Origin: Oceanobacillus sp. CFH 90083
GTDB taxonomy: Bacteria; Bacillota; Bacilli; Bacillales; Amphibacillaceae
DNA length: 64,000 bases
Reading direction: 5' to 3'
NCBI RefSeq assembly: GCF_009389585.1
Contig: NZ_VIYG01000003.1
Span: 124,001-188,000, forward strand
Shown: piece by piece, positions 8,313-16,114 of the stretch
Position numbering within the stretch: the stretch's first letter is position 1
How the letters are laid out: each line of letters begins with the position of its first letter
Notes under the pieces: model-generated
Database searches by the model: none
Told to the model about the DNA's origin: nothing
What the model saw: only the letters and a program-made list of their open reading frames with translations
Program-made: the position numbers and the translations under genes

Positions 8313-9005
8313 TTGGGCAAACGAATTCTTTTACTTTTAACTATGCTAATGATGGCAGGATGCGGCAGCTTATCGGAAGAGGAAGTCGTTGAAGAGACAA
8401 TGGAAAATATAGGTGAAGTCCATAACTACGAATTAGAAATTGTATCGAGTGTCCAAGGAGATGAGATGGAAGACATATACTCAATGGAAATAGATATGGA
8501 AAATAATCAGGGCTCCATCGGTATTGATTTAGCGGAACGGTATGATGCAGACCCTGTAGAAATGTATTATGATCATGAAAATGTTTATGAAAAAACACAG
8601 GAAGGGGAGTGGAGAAACAGTGGAATCCCCGTTGAAGAAATGCATGCCATATTTTTTATAGACTACCCGACAATTGCCCAAACATTAGAATTTATTGCGC
8701 AAAAAGAAGAGACTGCATTTGAGGAGGCAAAGGATTTTTATACATTTTCCTACCAGGCTTCTGAAGGAGAAGCTGCCGCATTTTTAGATGAATGGGGCTT
8801 TGATTCGGAGGTTTATACGGATATAGATGATATTGCTGCCCAGTTTCAAATGAACGAAAGCACCTTATTGCTTGATCATGTTAATCTGGAATTAATGATG
8901 CGTTATGAGGATGGAGAACACGTTATCATTACGCATGAGCTTCAATATAACAATATAAATGGACTTTCTGAAATTGAAGTCCCTGATGGAATAGAAAAAG
9001 AGTGA
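8313..9005 (+). CDS. Lipoprotein paired with the preceding one
   Basis: A 230-aa lipoprotein starting at TTG, with GGAGAGGAGG inside the end of the previous gene. The signal peptide ends at lipobox MAGC (Cys 16). The mature protein again begins with an amphipathic E-x-x-V-x-E-T-M-E-N pattern and continues beta-rich, like a shorter relative of its neighbour. The tight spacing indicates co-expression and possibly complex formation. Function unknown. Confidence 0.75.
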   Translation: MGKRILLLLTMLMMAGCGSLSEEEVVEETMENIGEVHNYELEIVSSVQGDEMEDIYSMEIDMENNQGSIGIDLAERYDADPVEMYYDHENVYEKTQEGEWRNSGIPVEEMHAIFFIDYPTIAQTLEFIAQKEETAFEEAKDFYTFSYQASEGEAAAFLDEWGFDSEVYTDIDDIAAQFQMNESTLLLDHVNLELMMRYEDGEHVIITHELQYNNINGLSEIEVPDGIEKE

Positions 9006-9026
9006 AAGTATGATCGGAGAAAAGGA

Positions 9027-9851
9027 ATGATGTGGGAGGAGCTGGAAGGTGTCATGTTGAAATCTGGATATGGTTTAGATTCTGACGGGTTTATCGTAAG
9101 TGATGTGAGCATGGATAAAGTGGATTCAAGATATTTGCCATGTATAGAGGAAACCGTTGATTGTCTTGGGGATTTGTTCCAAAAGCAATTGCATAGTGTC
9201 TATCTTTACGGCAGTGTGCCGAGAGGAGAAGCTGTTCTTGTGAAATCGGATTTAGATATTGTGGCTATGTTTCACAGTAAATTAAGTTCTGCTGAGTTGG
9301 CTAAATTAAAGAAACTTGCTGGTGAACTAACTCGAAAATATCAATCACTGGTTCGTGATGTCGGGATAGCTGTTGCAGATTATAATGATACCTTCAACCC
9401 CTCTAATTACTATGAAAATGCATTTTTAAAGGAAATCTGTGTTTGTGTATATGGAGAGGATGCAGGGGGAAAATTTGGTCCATACAAACTGACACCGGAG
9501 ATACCGATTTCTTTTAATGGTGATATTTGTGAGGTCTGCAATAGGGCTTTACAAAGGATGAAAGCAGCTTCTGATAAAGATTTTAAAGCTCTTTCACAAG
9601 GGTTTGCCCGCAAGCTTATCCGGACATATTATTCGATGGTAATGGTGCGCTCACAGATTTGGACGACGCGCCTGCATGAGCAATCTGAAGTGTTTACGCG
9701 CTACTTTCCTGAAAAAAATACGGTTGTCGATACCTTGTTAAGCTGGATAGAAGAACATCCATTGGATCGCGATTCTGCATATACGCTGCTGCAAAAGGAA
9801 GGAGGCTGGGCTTGCAGGAATTTTGAGAAGGAAGCTGGCATGTTTCGTTGA
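9027..9851 (+). CDS. Aminoglycoside-adenylyltransferase-like nucleotidyltransferase
   Basis: A 274-aa protein of the pol-beta nucleotidyltransferase superfamily. The catalytic motif is YLYGSVPRGEAVLVKSDLDIV (about 64-84), giving GS, then the DxD pair, with a third acidic residue expected in RDVGIAVADYND. The C-terminal half is helical, as in AadA-like proteins. Typical members adenylylate aminoglycosides, but most chromosomal copies are uncharacterised, so resistance should not be assumed. The chosen ATG is at 9027 with GGAGAAAAGG upstream; ATG 9030 is equally possible. Confidence 0.75.
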   Translation: MMWEELEGVMLKSGYGLDSDGFIVSDVSMDKVDSRYLPCIEETVDCLGDLFQKQLHSVYLYGSVPRGEAVLVKSDLDIVAMFHSKLSSAELAKLKKLAGELTRKYQSLVRDVGIAVADYNDTFNPSNYYENAFLKEICVCVYGEDAGGKFGPYKLTPEIPISFNGDICEVCNRALQRMKAASDKDFKALSQGFARKLIRTYYSMVMVRSQIWTTRLHEQSEVFTRYFPEKNTVVDTLLSWIEEHPLDRDSAYTLLQKEGGWACRNFEKEAGMFR

Positions 9852-9983
9852 ATGGAAACGGAATATCCGGACTGCATAGATGAAGCCGCTGCTTTAATCC
9901 TATTTATAAACAATGCAGCAAATGAGAAGAAATATAGCCTGTTTGTACTTGATAAAATGACAGCCAAGGAGATTTTGAAATGA
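9852..9983 (+). CDS. Possible 43-aa ORF
   Basis: ATG directly abuts the stop of the nucleotidyltransferase gene (TGAATG) and the stop overlaps the start of the next remnant (ATGA). The product is 43 aa with a plausible composition (ALILFINNAANEKKYSLFVL). It may be a real coupled ORF or the end of a lost gene. No family recognised. Confidence 0.3.
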   Translation: METEYPDCIDEAAALILFINNAANEKKYSLFVLDKMTAKEILK

Positions 9984-10262
9984 GTAAAGTGATTCTGAAT
10001 ATCTCGATGTCATTAGACGGATTTATAGCAGGCGAAGGAAGCAGCTGGTACGAAAGATGTAAGTGTTGGAACAGCCAGTGTTGCCCAGCAATGTCTGGAA
10101 CGTGGTCTGCTGGATGGACTTAATTTGCATATTGCTCCTGTGCTATTAGGGAAAGGTGTACGCTTATTCGATCATATTGGAGAAGAAAGTATCCAATTGA
10201 AATCAACCAAGGTAATAGAAGGAACAGCTGTAGTTCATATTAAATATGATATTTTAAAATAA
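9980..10262 (+). pseudogene. Internally deleted RibD-C/DHFR-like reductase
   Basis: The 5' end encodes MSKVILNISMSLDGFIAG, the canonical start of the dihydrofolate-reductase-like RibD C-terminal family (YyaP/YwjB-like). After ~20 residues the frame is lost. The downstream frame resumes the family C-terminus: VGTASVAQQCLERGLLDGL, then LHIAPVLLGKGVRLFDHIG. About 100 residues are missing and the two parts are out of frame. The TTTTGAAATG start keeps an AAGGAG site, so only the body has decayed. The parent enzymes use NADPH to reduce pteridine- or pyrimidine-like substrates. Confidence 0.8.
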
Positions 10263-10405
10263 TCATGGCATTTTATTTATTAGAAAAAGCTTCGTTCGTC
10301 ATGAATGAAGCTTTTATTTCACGATAGGAAAGTATAAGAAAAACTGCCGATTCGCTAAAAAGACGAGCTTTGCTGAGTTTTTCTAATGGGTAAACGTTTA
10401 TGACA

Positions 10406-10558
10406 CTACATATCATGCGATGCATTATGCTTTTGTCTGGAATGGTTTTTATTCTTAACTTTATGAGATCCTGCCAAGGGCTCACCATAAGGCTGCTTCG
10501 GACTTTGAGGTAAATCAGGCTGTTCCTGTTGTTTTGGTCCTTTTCTGTTTTTAGTCAT
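10406..10558 (-). CDS. sspP: Small acid-soluble spore protein P
   Basis: A 50-aa ORF. Its C-terminal half [14 protein letters not shown] followed by [12 protein letters not shown] matches the conserved end of B. subtilis SspP (minor alpha/beta-unrelated SASP), while the N-terminal part is rich in K, Q and P as usual. A GGAGG site lies 8 bp before the ATG. In B. subtilis sspP is expressed in the forespore under sigma G. Its presence shows that the organism is a spore former. The zinc-ribbon gene upstream is on the same strand. Confidence 0.88.
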   Translation of the reverse strand: MTKNRKGPKQQEQPDLPQSPKQPYGEPLAGSHKVKNKNHSRQKHNASHDM

Positions 10559-10582
10559 CTTCAATCCTCCGTTATAGTGTGG

Positions 10583-10822
10583 TTATTGTGCTTTCGTGTT
10601 TATAAACGTATTTTCATCCTCAATTAAACCGCATGCCCCGCACTGTATTCTCTTGTCAGGTCCATTATAGGCAATATGAAAGACTTCCAATGGTTCATGC
10701 GTATAATCATTTAACACTTCCCCGGTATGAGCATCCAATTTTACCGGCTTTGCAACTTGTTCAATGATATTAAAGCGGGAACGGTTTGTTTTGCATCTGG
10801 GACATTGGTAAGACTGATTCAT
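10583..10822 (-). CDS. Small zinc-ribbon protein
   Basis: A 79-aa protein starting [14 protein letters not shown], with a second Cys pair in [10 protein letters not shown] near residues 63-66. CPRC and CGAC make a treble-clef or zinc-ribbon four-Cys site. The start is placed at 10822 because CGGAGGAG lies 8 bp upstream; a longer frame to 10951 lacks a good site. Proteins of this type in Bacillaceae are uncharacterised (often DNA-alkylation or transcription-associated by annotation only). It probably shares a transcript with sspP. Confidence 0.78.
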   Translation of the reverse strand: MNQSYQCPRCKTNRSRFNIIEQVAKPVKLDAHTGEVLNDYTHEPLEVFHIAYNGPDKRIQCGACGLIEDENTFINTKAQ

Positions 10823-11030
10823 AACAAAACTCCTCCGATTTATTTGATAATTGTTTTCCTGCGTATTGGTTTTATTTTCTCTGATTCCTGTTAAATTATA
10901 CGGAGTTTTGAAGTATGCCCTGCATATGTGTTGCATCATTGATGACAGCATGGTGAGGTTAGAAGAAAATCAGGAAACGAAAGCATAGCAGATAAAATTA
11001 TCTTTAATTAAAAATATTTTTTATAACCTG

Positions 11031-11059
11031 TTGACAAATGAAAATAGACATCATATAAT
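11031..11059 (+). promoter_or_regulatory. Sigma-A promoter of the mhqR-like gene
   Basis: TTGACA at 11031-11036 and TATAAT at 11054-11059 with a 17-bp spacer, a consensus housekeeping promoter ~55 bp before the MarR-family gene. Confidence 0.8.
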
Positions 11060-11081
11060 TTATATTGAATTAAAAATAAAT

Positions 11082-11097
11082 GAATTTGAGATAATTT
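11082..11097. promoter_or_regulatory. Putative MhqR operator half (upstream copy)
   Basis: GAATTTGAGATAATT lies just downstream of the -10 box. Its reverse complement (AATTATCTCAAATTC) nearly matches the element at 11582. Both carry the ATCTC/GAGAT core of the MhqR box known from B. subtilis. The position would block initiation, consistent with autorepression. Confidence 0.55.
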
Positions 11098-11113
11098 AGA
11101 AAGAAGGATTTTT

Positions 11114-11569
11114 ATGGGCAATCCGATGAACGACCATCAGGAAGAAGTGTTGTCTTTAAAACTGTTTATTGTTTTAACCCGGGCCTTGGAGTCTCTGAAA
11201 AAGCGAGCAGAAGAGGATATTAAATCAAAAGGGTTGAATCCGACTGAATTTGCCGTTCTCGAACTTGTCTACAATAAAGGAGAACAGCCAATTCAAAAAA
11301 TTGGTGAAAAAGTCTTGATTGCCAGCAGCAGTATTACGTATGTGGTTGACAAACTGGAGAAGAAAAAATTATTAGAGAGAAAACCTTGCCCCAATGATCG
11401 GCGTGTTACTTTTGCAGCGATTACTGCTGAGGGAAGAGGTTTAATGGATAACATTTTTCCGAAGCACCGGACGGCGATTAATGAAATATGCGCCGGTTTA
11501 GATGGAGATGAAAAGCAGCAGTTGATTGAGCAGCTGAAAAAGCTGGGTTACTACGCACAAGGATTATAA
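11114..11569 (+). CDS. mhqR: MarR-family repressor, MhqR-like
   Basis: A 151-aa winged-helix regulator. The order LKLFIVLTRALESLKK, GLNPTEFAVLELVYNKG, IASSSITYVVDKLEKK and RKPCPNDRRVTFA closely follows B. subtilis MhqR, including the DNA-recognition helix and the DRR wing. MhqR represses genes for hydroquinone and catechol-type electrophile detoxification (dioxygenases, MhqD, azoreductases). Exactly such genes follow here, and similar ATCTC elements lie on both sides of the gene. A GAAAGAAGGA site precedes the ATG. One Cys (in RKPCP) is present; how the regulator is inactivated is not evident. Confidence 0.85.
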   Translation: MGNPMNDHQEEVLSLKLFIVLTRALESLKKRAEEDIKSKGLNPTEFAVLELVYNKGEQPIQKIGEKVLIASSSITYVVDKLEKKKLLERKPCPNDRRVTFAAITAEGRGLMDNIFPKHRTAINEICAGLDGDEKQQLIEQLKKLGYYAQGL

Positions 11570-11581
11570 ATTTTTTTAAAC

Positions 11582-11597
11582 AATTATCTCGAATTAG
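11582..11597. promoter_or_regulatory. Putative MhqR operator (downstream copy)
   Basis: AATTATCTCGAATTAG, beginning 13 bp after the mhqR-like stop and in the leader of the dioxygenase gene. It matches the B. subtilis MhqR box start (ATCTCGAATT) and is an inverted relative of the element at 11082. Confidence 0.55.
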
Positions 11598-11776
11598 TAA
11601 TATATGAATTTCAATTAAATGAAATTAGGCTGATTCATTTGAAGCTGGATAAACTAGAGATGTGTACTTAATCAAATGACAGAAGTTAACTGGGTGAGAC
11701 AACAAGTGCTGTTAGCCTATTGAATCACATCCCTCATATTAAAGAAGTACAAGACCTAAAAAGGGGAGAACAGAAC

Positions 11777-12715
11777 ATGACAAAAAGAACAAGCGGCATT
11801 CATCATATCACTGCAATTGTTGGTCATCCGCAGGAAAATCTTGACTTTTATGCTGGTATTTTAGGATTACGTTTAGTGAAGCAAACAGTAAACTTCGATG
11901 ACCCAGGGACATATCACCTCTATTTTGGTAATGAAGGTGGTAAACCAGGAACCATTATCACCTTCTTCCCATGGGCGAATGCATATTCAGGAAAAATCGG
12001 TGATGGTCAGGCAGGGGTAACTTCTTATGTTATTCCAGAAGGTGCACTTGGATTTTGGGAGCAGCGTTTAGAGAAATTTGAAATTCCTTTTGAGAAAACA
12101 GAGAGCTTTGGTGAATCGTACATCACATTTGATGATCCGCATGGACTACATTTAGAACTTGTTGAACGGAAAGAAGGAGACGACAATACCTGGACTTTTG
12201 GAGCTGTTACTTCAGAAGTGGCAATTAAAGGGTTTGGAGGAGCGACGTTATTTTCTGCACAGCCGGAAAAGACAGCTGACTTATTAGAACATGTGATGGG
12301 TCTTGAAAAAATAGGTCAAGAAGGGGATCTTATTCGTTTCCGTTCTACAGCTGACATTGGAAATGTGATTGATTTAAAAACAAAGCCAACTGGCAGGGGG
12401 CAAATGGGAGTCGGCACAGTCCATCATATTGCATGGAGAGCAGATGATGATAAAGACCAACTAGAATGGCAGCAGTATGTTGGCGAACATGGTTATAGCG
12501 TAACTCCGGTAAAGGATAGAAATTATTTTAATGCGATCTATTTTAAGGAGCATGGTGAAATTCTATTTGAAATCGCGACAGATCCACCAGGATTTGCACA
12601 CGATGAGTCAGAAGAGACGATGGGAAGTGAATTGAAGTTGCCTGTCCAATATGAACAGCACAGAGAACAGCTGGAGCGTACGTTGATTCCGATTCAGGTA
12701 AGAGAGTTAGATTAA
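11777..12715 (+). CDS. Ring-cleaving dioxygenase, MhqA/MhqO family (VOC)
   Basis: A 312-aa protein with two vicinal-oxygen-chelate modules. The first begins SGIHHITAIVGHPQENLDFY with the metal-ligand His pair, and the second has GTVHHIAWRA. ILFEIATDPPGFAHDE supplies the last Glu and the conserved C-terminal motif of the family. Homologues in B. subtilis (MhqA, MhqE, MhqO) are part of the MhqR regulon and are thought to cleave hydroquinone rings. The start is ATG 11777, behind AAAAGGGGAG; a longer frame to 11720 lacks a site. It follows the MhqR-like gene and leads the cluster. Confidence 0.88.
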   Translation: MTKRTSGIHHITAIVGHPQENLDFYAGILGLRLVKQTVNFDDPGTYHLYFGNEGGKPGTIITFFPWANAYSGKIGDGQAGVTSYVIPEGALGFWEQRLEKFEIPFEKTESFGESYITFDDPHGLHLELVERKEGDDNTWTFGAVTSEVAIKGFGGATLFSAQPEKTADLLEHVMGLEKIGQEGDLIRFRSTADIGNVIDLKTKPTGRGQMGVGTVHHIAWRADDDKDQLEWQQYVGEHGYSVTPVKDRNYFNAIYFKEHGEILFEIATDPPGFAHDESEETMGSELKLPVQYEQHREQLERTLIPIQVRELD

Positions 12716-12748
12716 CTTGTAACACGCATTAAAAGGGGGCTGACGGCG

Positions 12749-12919
12749 ATGATATCTATTACTCCGGATTCGATGACAGAGAGAGAAAATTATAAATTCC
12801 TGACCGGGAGTATTATTCCAAGGCCGATTGCTTTTGTTACGACGCTATCTGAAGCGGGAACGTTAAACGGCGCTCCATTCAGCTACTTCAATATTGTATC
12901 ATCCAATCCGCCGATGATT
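12749..12919 (+). CDS. Flavin reductase-like domain protein, exon 1 (intron-split)
   Basis: The first 57 codons of a flavin-reductase-like (FMN-binding split barrel) protein similar to B. subtilis YwrF. It shows the typical NYKFLTGSIIPRPIAFVTTL and FSYFNIVSSNPPMI. The frame is then interrupted exactly by GTGCG, the 5' end of a group II intron. Translation of unspliced RNA would end at 12946. The remaining 142 residues resume in the same frame at 14786, so splicing would restore a 199-aa enzyme. Relatives reduce FMN/FAD with NAD(P)H, and membership of an mhq cluster suggests flavin supply for quinone reduction. Confidence 0.85.
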
Positions 12920-14785
12920 GTGCGCCACGAAAGTGTGCGTGAGTAGCGAGACTACTCAAAGCAGCTGTGCTGTGCAAATGATGACGGTAGGCCCGTCGAA
13001 ATCGCCATACAGGTGGAGATTTCAAACTACCTTAAGGTGCTGTAGTCAAAAGCTATGGTATTGAGCGTTAAGGAAAAGGCAGTCAGGAACTGTCAAGTGT
13101 GTGTTATGGAGATGAACGAGCATGTAAACCACTTACGGAAATGTCGAAAGCGTAGAGACTCCATCAAAACCAGGGGGTAGTCGTTAATCTGGGATGAGCT
13201 TAGAGGAAACCTGTTTACTGTCTAAGTGGTGGGCGGCATAGAGGTGGCATGAACATAACACAGGCGTTTGTACGGAACGTGGGAACCTACGGGCTGATGT
13301 GAAGGGAGTATTTCAAGTGGAAGACCCACAAGAAAAGAGTACCGATGCAGTCATAGGGGCAGATTGGGTTGTAGTAGTGAAGAAGCTTCTGTAATGGAAG
13401 TGGAGCGAAGAACCCGAATTATTCTGTTTCAAGGATAAGTCAACTTTGAAAGGAGGAGGAACTTATGCAAGAAACAAAACCGTTTCGTATTTCAAAGAAT
13501 GCAGTAATGATGGCGTTTGAGCGCGTAAAAGCGAATCGAGGAACATATGGAATAGATGAACAATCCATTGAAAGTTTTGAACGAGATTTGAAAGACAATC
13601 TGTACAAACTATGGAACCGTATGTCCTCCGGAAGTTATTTTCCAAAACCAGTAAAAGCAGTCGCTATTCCCAAGAAAAATGGGGGAACAAGAACACTCGG
13701 AATTCCCACAGTCGAAGATAGAGTGGCGCAGATGGTTGCGAAATTATACTTTGAACCAACTGTAGAAAAACTGTTCTATGAAGATTCCTATGGGTATCGA
13801 CCAAATAAGTCGGCAATACAAGCCATAGAGGTCACAAGGAAAAGATGTTGGAGAAAAGATTGGGTATTAGAGTTCGACATTAAGGGGTTATTTGACCATA
13901 TCCGGCATGACTACCTCATAGAAATGGTAAAACGACATACTAATCAAGACTGGGTTGTCTTATATATACAAAGGTGGCTAACAACACCTTTTCAAATGGA
14001 AGATGGCAAGCTAGTGGAACGAACCTCTGGTACTCCGCAAGGAGGAGTAATCAGCCCGGTTCTTGCGAATCTATTCCTTCATTATACGTTTGATGACTTT
14101 ATGGCAAGGGAATTTCCGAATATTCCTTGGGCAAGATATGCAGATGATGGCATAGCCCACTGTGTATCACTGAAACAAGCCAAATATCTTCAGCGAAAAC
14201 TGGAAGAGAGGTTTAAATTACTAGGGCTAGAACTGAACTTGGAGAAAACGAAAATTGTCTACTGTAAAGATGAAGACAGGCAGCTGGACTATCCCAACAT
14301 TTCATTTGATTTCTTGGGGTATACTTTTCGACCAAGACATGCAAAGAACAGATATGGAAAATTCTTCACAAACTTCTTGCCAGCTATTTCGGATAAGGCG
14401 AAGAAAGCAATTCGGAAAGAGGTAAGGAGTTGGCGATTACAACTCAAAGTGGATAAAACACTGCAGGATATTTCGAACATGATTAATAGGAAAATCCAAG
14501 GATGGATTAATTATTATGGACATTTCTATAAATCAGAGATGTATAGTGTATTGCGATATATCAATGGATGCTTAGTAAAATGGGTTCGTAGAAAATACAA
14601 AAAGCGAGAACATCGAAGAAGAGCAGAACATTGGCTAGGAGCGATTGCACAGCGAGAAAGCAAGCTGTTTGTGCATTGGAAATATGGAATACGACCGGCG
14701 ATGAATAATGGGAGCCGTATGAGCTGAGAGGTTCACGTACGGTTCTGAGAGGGACTAAGGGGGAGGTTCCCTTGGTCTACTTACT
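12920..14785 (+). mobile_element. Group II intron, ~1.87 kb
   Basis: The intron starts with the conserved GTGCG and encodes a reverse transcriptase/maturase in domain IV. It ends with a domain V hairpin (14712-14745, with the catalytic AGC and GTTCACGTACGGTTC) and a domain VI stem (GACTAAGGG/CCCTTGGTC) just before the exon. The 5' 540 bp carry the long structured domains I-III. The boundary at the 3' side is fixed by homology of the flavin reductase frame, with a one-base (T) ambiguity. The element lies in the sense strand of the host gene, so RNA splicing could restore it. Confidence 0.9.
13465..14727 (+). CDS. ltrA: Group II intron reverse transcriptase/maturase
   Basis: A 420-aa protein with RT domains 0-7. 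Landmarks are RTLGIPTVEDRVAQM, EFDIKGLFDHI, GTPQGGVISPVLAN and the catalytic YADD at 225-228. The maturase X domain follows (SFDFLGYTF ... MINRKIQGWINYYGHFY). It ends soon after without the HNH endonuclease and separate DNA-binding domain, so mobility would rely on nicked or replicating DNA. Its last codons run into domain V. GGAGGAGGAAC precedes the ATG. The intact catalytic motif and open frame suggest an active or recently active intron. Confidence 0.93.
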   Translation: MQETKPFRISKNAVMMAFERVKANRGTYGIDEQSIESFERDLKDNLYKLWNRMSSGSYFPKPVKAVAIPKKNGGTRTLGIPTVEDRVAQMVAKLYFEPTVEKLFYEDSYGYRPNKSAIQAIEVTRKRCWRKDWVLEFDIKGLFDHIRHDYLIEMVKRHTNQDWVVLYIQRWLTTPFQMEDGKLVERTSGTPQGGVISPVLANLFLHYTFDDFMAREFPNIPWARYADDGIAHCVSLKQAKYLQRKLEERFKLLGLELNLEKTKIVYCKDEDRQLDYPNISFDFLGYTFRPRHAKNRYGKFFTNFLPAISDKAKKAIRKEVRSWRLQLKVDKTLQDISNMINRKIQGWINYYGHFYKSEMYSVLRYINGCLVKWVRRKYKKREHRRRAEHWLGAIAQRESKLFVHWKYGIRPAMNNGSRMS

Positions 14786-15214
14786 TCTTTATCATTACAG
14801 CGTTCTGGAGGAGAGCAAAAGGATACAGCAAGAAACATCCTGAAGAACGAGGACTTTGTCGTTCATATGGTTGATGAACAAAATGTAGATAAAATTAATC
14901 AAACAGCTGCAACACTTTCTCCAGATGAGAGTGAAGTGGAACTGGCAAAGCTGACACCGGCAAATAGTAAGAAGGTTTCTGTTCCGGGGATTTGTGAAGC
15001 AAAGGTACGATTAGAATGCACGCTGGAGCGGTCTCTCGAATTAGGGGGTACTGGTGACGTACCCGGCTGTGACTTGATTATTGGAAAAGTTGTTCAGTTT
15101 CATATCGATGATGCCATTTATGAAAGTGGCAGGGTGGATGCAAAGGGATTGGCTGCAGTAAGCCGGCTGGCTGGTGCTAATTATGCAAAGCGATGTGTAT
15201 TTAAAAGGCGGTGA
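14786..15214 (+). CDS. Flavin reductase-like domain protein, exon 2
   Basis: The second part of the split flavin reductase, starting with the frame SLSLQRSGGEQKDTARNIL, which continues NPPMI of exon 1. It contains VHMVDEQNVDKINQTAA, VPGICEAKVRLECTLE and GKVVQFHIDDAIY, all standard for the YwrF group. It has no start codon or ribosome site of its own next to the boundary, so expression depends on splicing (or a weak internal ATG at 14867). The stop overlaps the GTG of the next small ORF. Confidence 0.85.
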   Translation, partial: SLSLQRSGGEQKDTARNILKNEDFVVHMVDEQNVDKINQTAATLSPDESEVELAKLTPANSKKVSVPGICEAKVRLECTLERSLELGGTGDVPGCDLIIGKVVQFHIDDAIYESGRVDAKGLAAVSRLAGANYAKRCVFKRR

Positions 15215-15339
15215 GCAGGTTGCTGAAAAGTGCAGGGACCCATCCTATTACCGCAATGGTTAATAATGCGCAGAAAACGATATACAAATCTTGCCGCCTG
15301 TATGTAGAGGTAAGTGCGATGAAGGAGGATAAAGAATGA
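15211..15339 (+). CDS. 42-aa ORF translationally coupled in the mhq cluster
   Basis: A GTG start overlaps the flavin reductase stop (GTGA) and the stop overlaps the start of the esterase gene (ATGA). Both junctions are 4-bp overlaps typical of coupled operon genes. The product is basic in its middle (MVNNAQKTIYKSCRLYVEV) with one Cys at 28 and no membrane segment. I do not recognise it. It is either a genuine small protein of the operon or the shrunken end of a lost gene kept for coupling. Confidence 0.5.
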   Translation: MSRLLKSAGTHPITAMVNNAQKTIYKSCRLYVEVSAMKEDKE

Positions 15340-15941
15340 AACATATATTTCAAAAAGGAAATAATCCCAATAAACCAACGTTTCTTATGCTGCACGGAAC
15401 AGGCGGGAATGAATTAGATCTTCTGCCTCTCGCAGGAAGAATTGATGAAGATGCTTCTGTATTGAGTGTCCGTGGAAATATTTTAGAAAATGGCATGCCT
15501 CGTTTCTTTAAGCGGCTGGCAGAGGGGATATTCGATGAAGAAGACCTTATTTTCCGCACGAAGGAACTAAATGAATTTCTTGATGAAGCGGCAAAAGAGC
15601 ATGGCTTTGACAGAGATAATGTCATTGCAATCGGCTATTCTAATGGAGCCAATATTGCAGCAAGCTTATTGTTCCACTATCGGGATGCCTTAAAGGGTGC
15701 TATTCTTCATCATCCGATGGTGCCGAGAAGAGGGATGGATCTACCTGACTTATCCGGGAAATCTGTATTTATTGGAGCAGGAACCAATGATCCAATCTGT
15801 TCACCGGAAGAATCTAAAGAACTGCAATCCTTATTAGAAAAAGCGAATGCAGAGGTAGAGATTCATTGGGAAGACCAGGGACATCAATTGACGATGCAAG
15901 AGGTAGATGCTGCCGGCAGATGGTATGAGCAATTAAAGTAA
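15336..15941 (+). CDS. mhqD: Carboxylesterase/phospholipase, MhqD-like
   Basis: A 201-aa alpha/beta hydrolase. The oxyanion region is FLMLHGTGGNE, the nucleophile S102 is in GYSNG, with D152 (TNDPIC) and H183 (DQGHQLT) completing the triad. Length and motifs match B. subtilis MhqD, a hydrolase of the MhqR regulon with unknown physiological ester substrate. AAGGAGG lies 8 bp upstream. It is coupled to the preceding ORF. The short gap to wrbA (~170 bp) suggests continued transcription. Confidence 0.88.
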   Translation: MKHIFQKGNNPNKPTFLMLHGTGGNELDLLPLAGRIDEDASVLSVRGNILENGMPRFFKRLAEGIFDEEDLIFRTKELNEFLDEAAKEHGFDRDNVIAIGYSNGANIAASLLFHYRDALKGAILHHPMVPRRGMDLPDLSGKSVFIGAGTNDPICSPEESKELQSLLEKANAEVEIHWEDQGHQLTMQEVDAAGRWYEQLK

Positions 15942-16114
15942 GGCAGTGAGAGGAAGCAAGTGAATTAACTCCAATGTTTATATTGGTATAGAAAATGCAG
16001 TAATGAGGCATAAAAAGAACAATCAGCTCTTGGAAAGGATTTATTTTCAGGTAGGGGAGGTGGTTCTGGCAAAGAAGGGCAGTAAATTATTCATACTTAT
16101 AATGAGGTGTAACA

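Noticed and set aside
9027-9851. Aminoglycoside resistance determinant
   Set aside because: The fold and catalytic motif fit, but such chromosomal nucleotidyltransferases are mostly uncharacterised and nothing nearby suggests a resistance cassette.
10273-10488. 71-codon minus-strand frame
   Set aside because: It overlaps the sspP gene in another frame, has no ribosome site and no recognisable similarity; sspP explains the region better.
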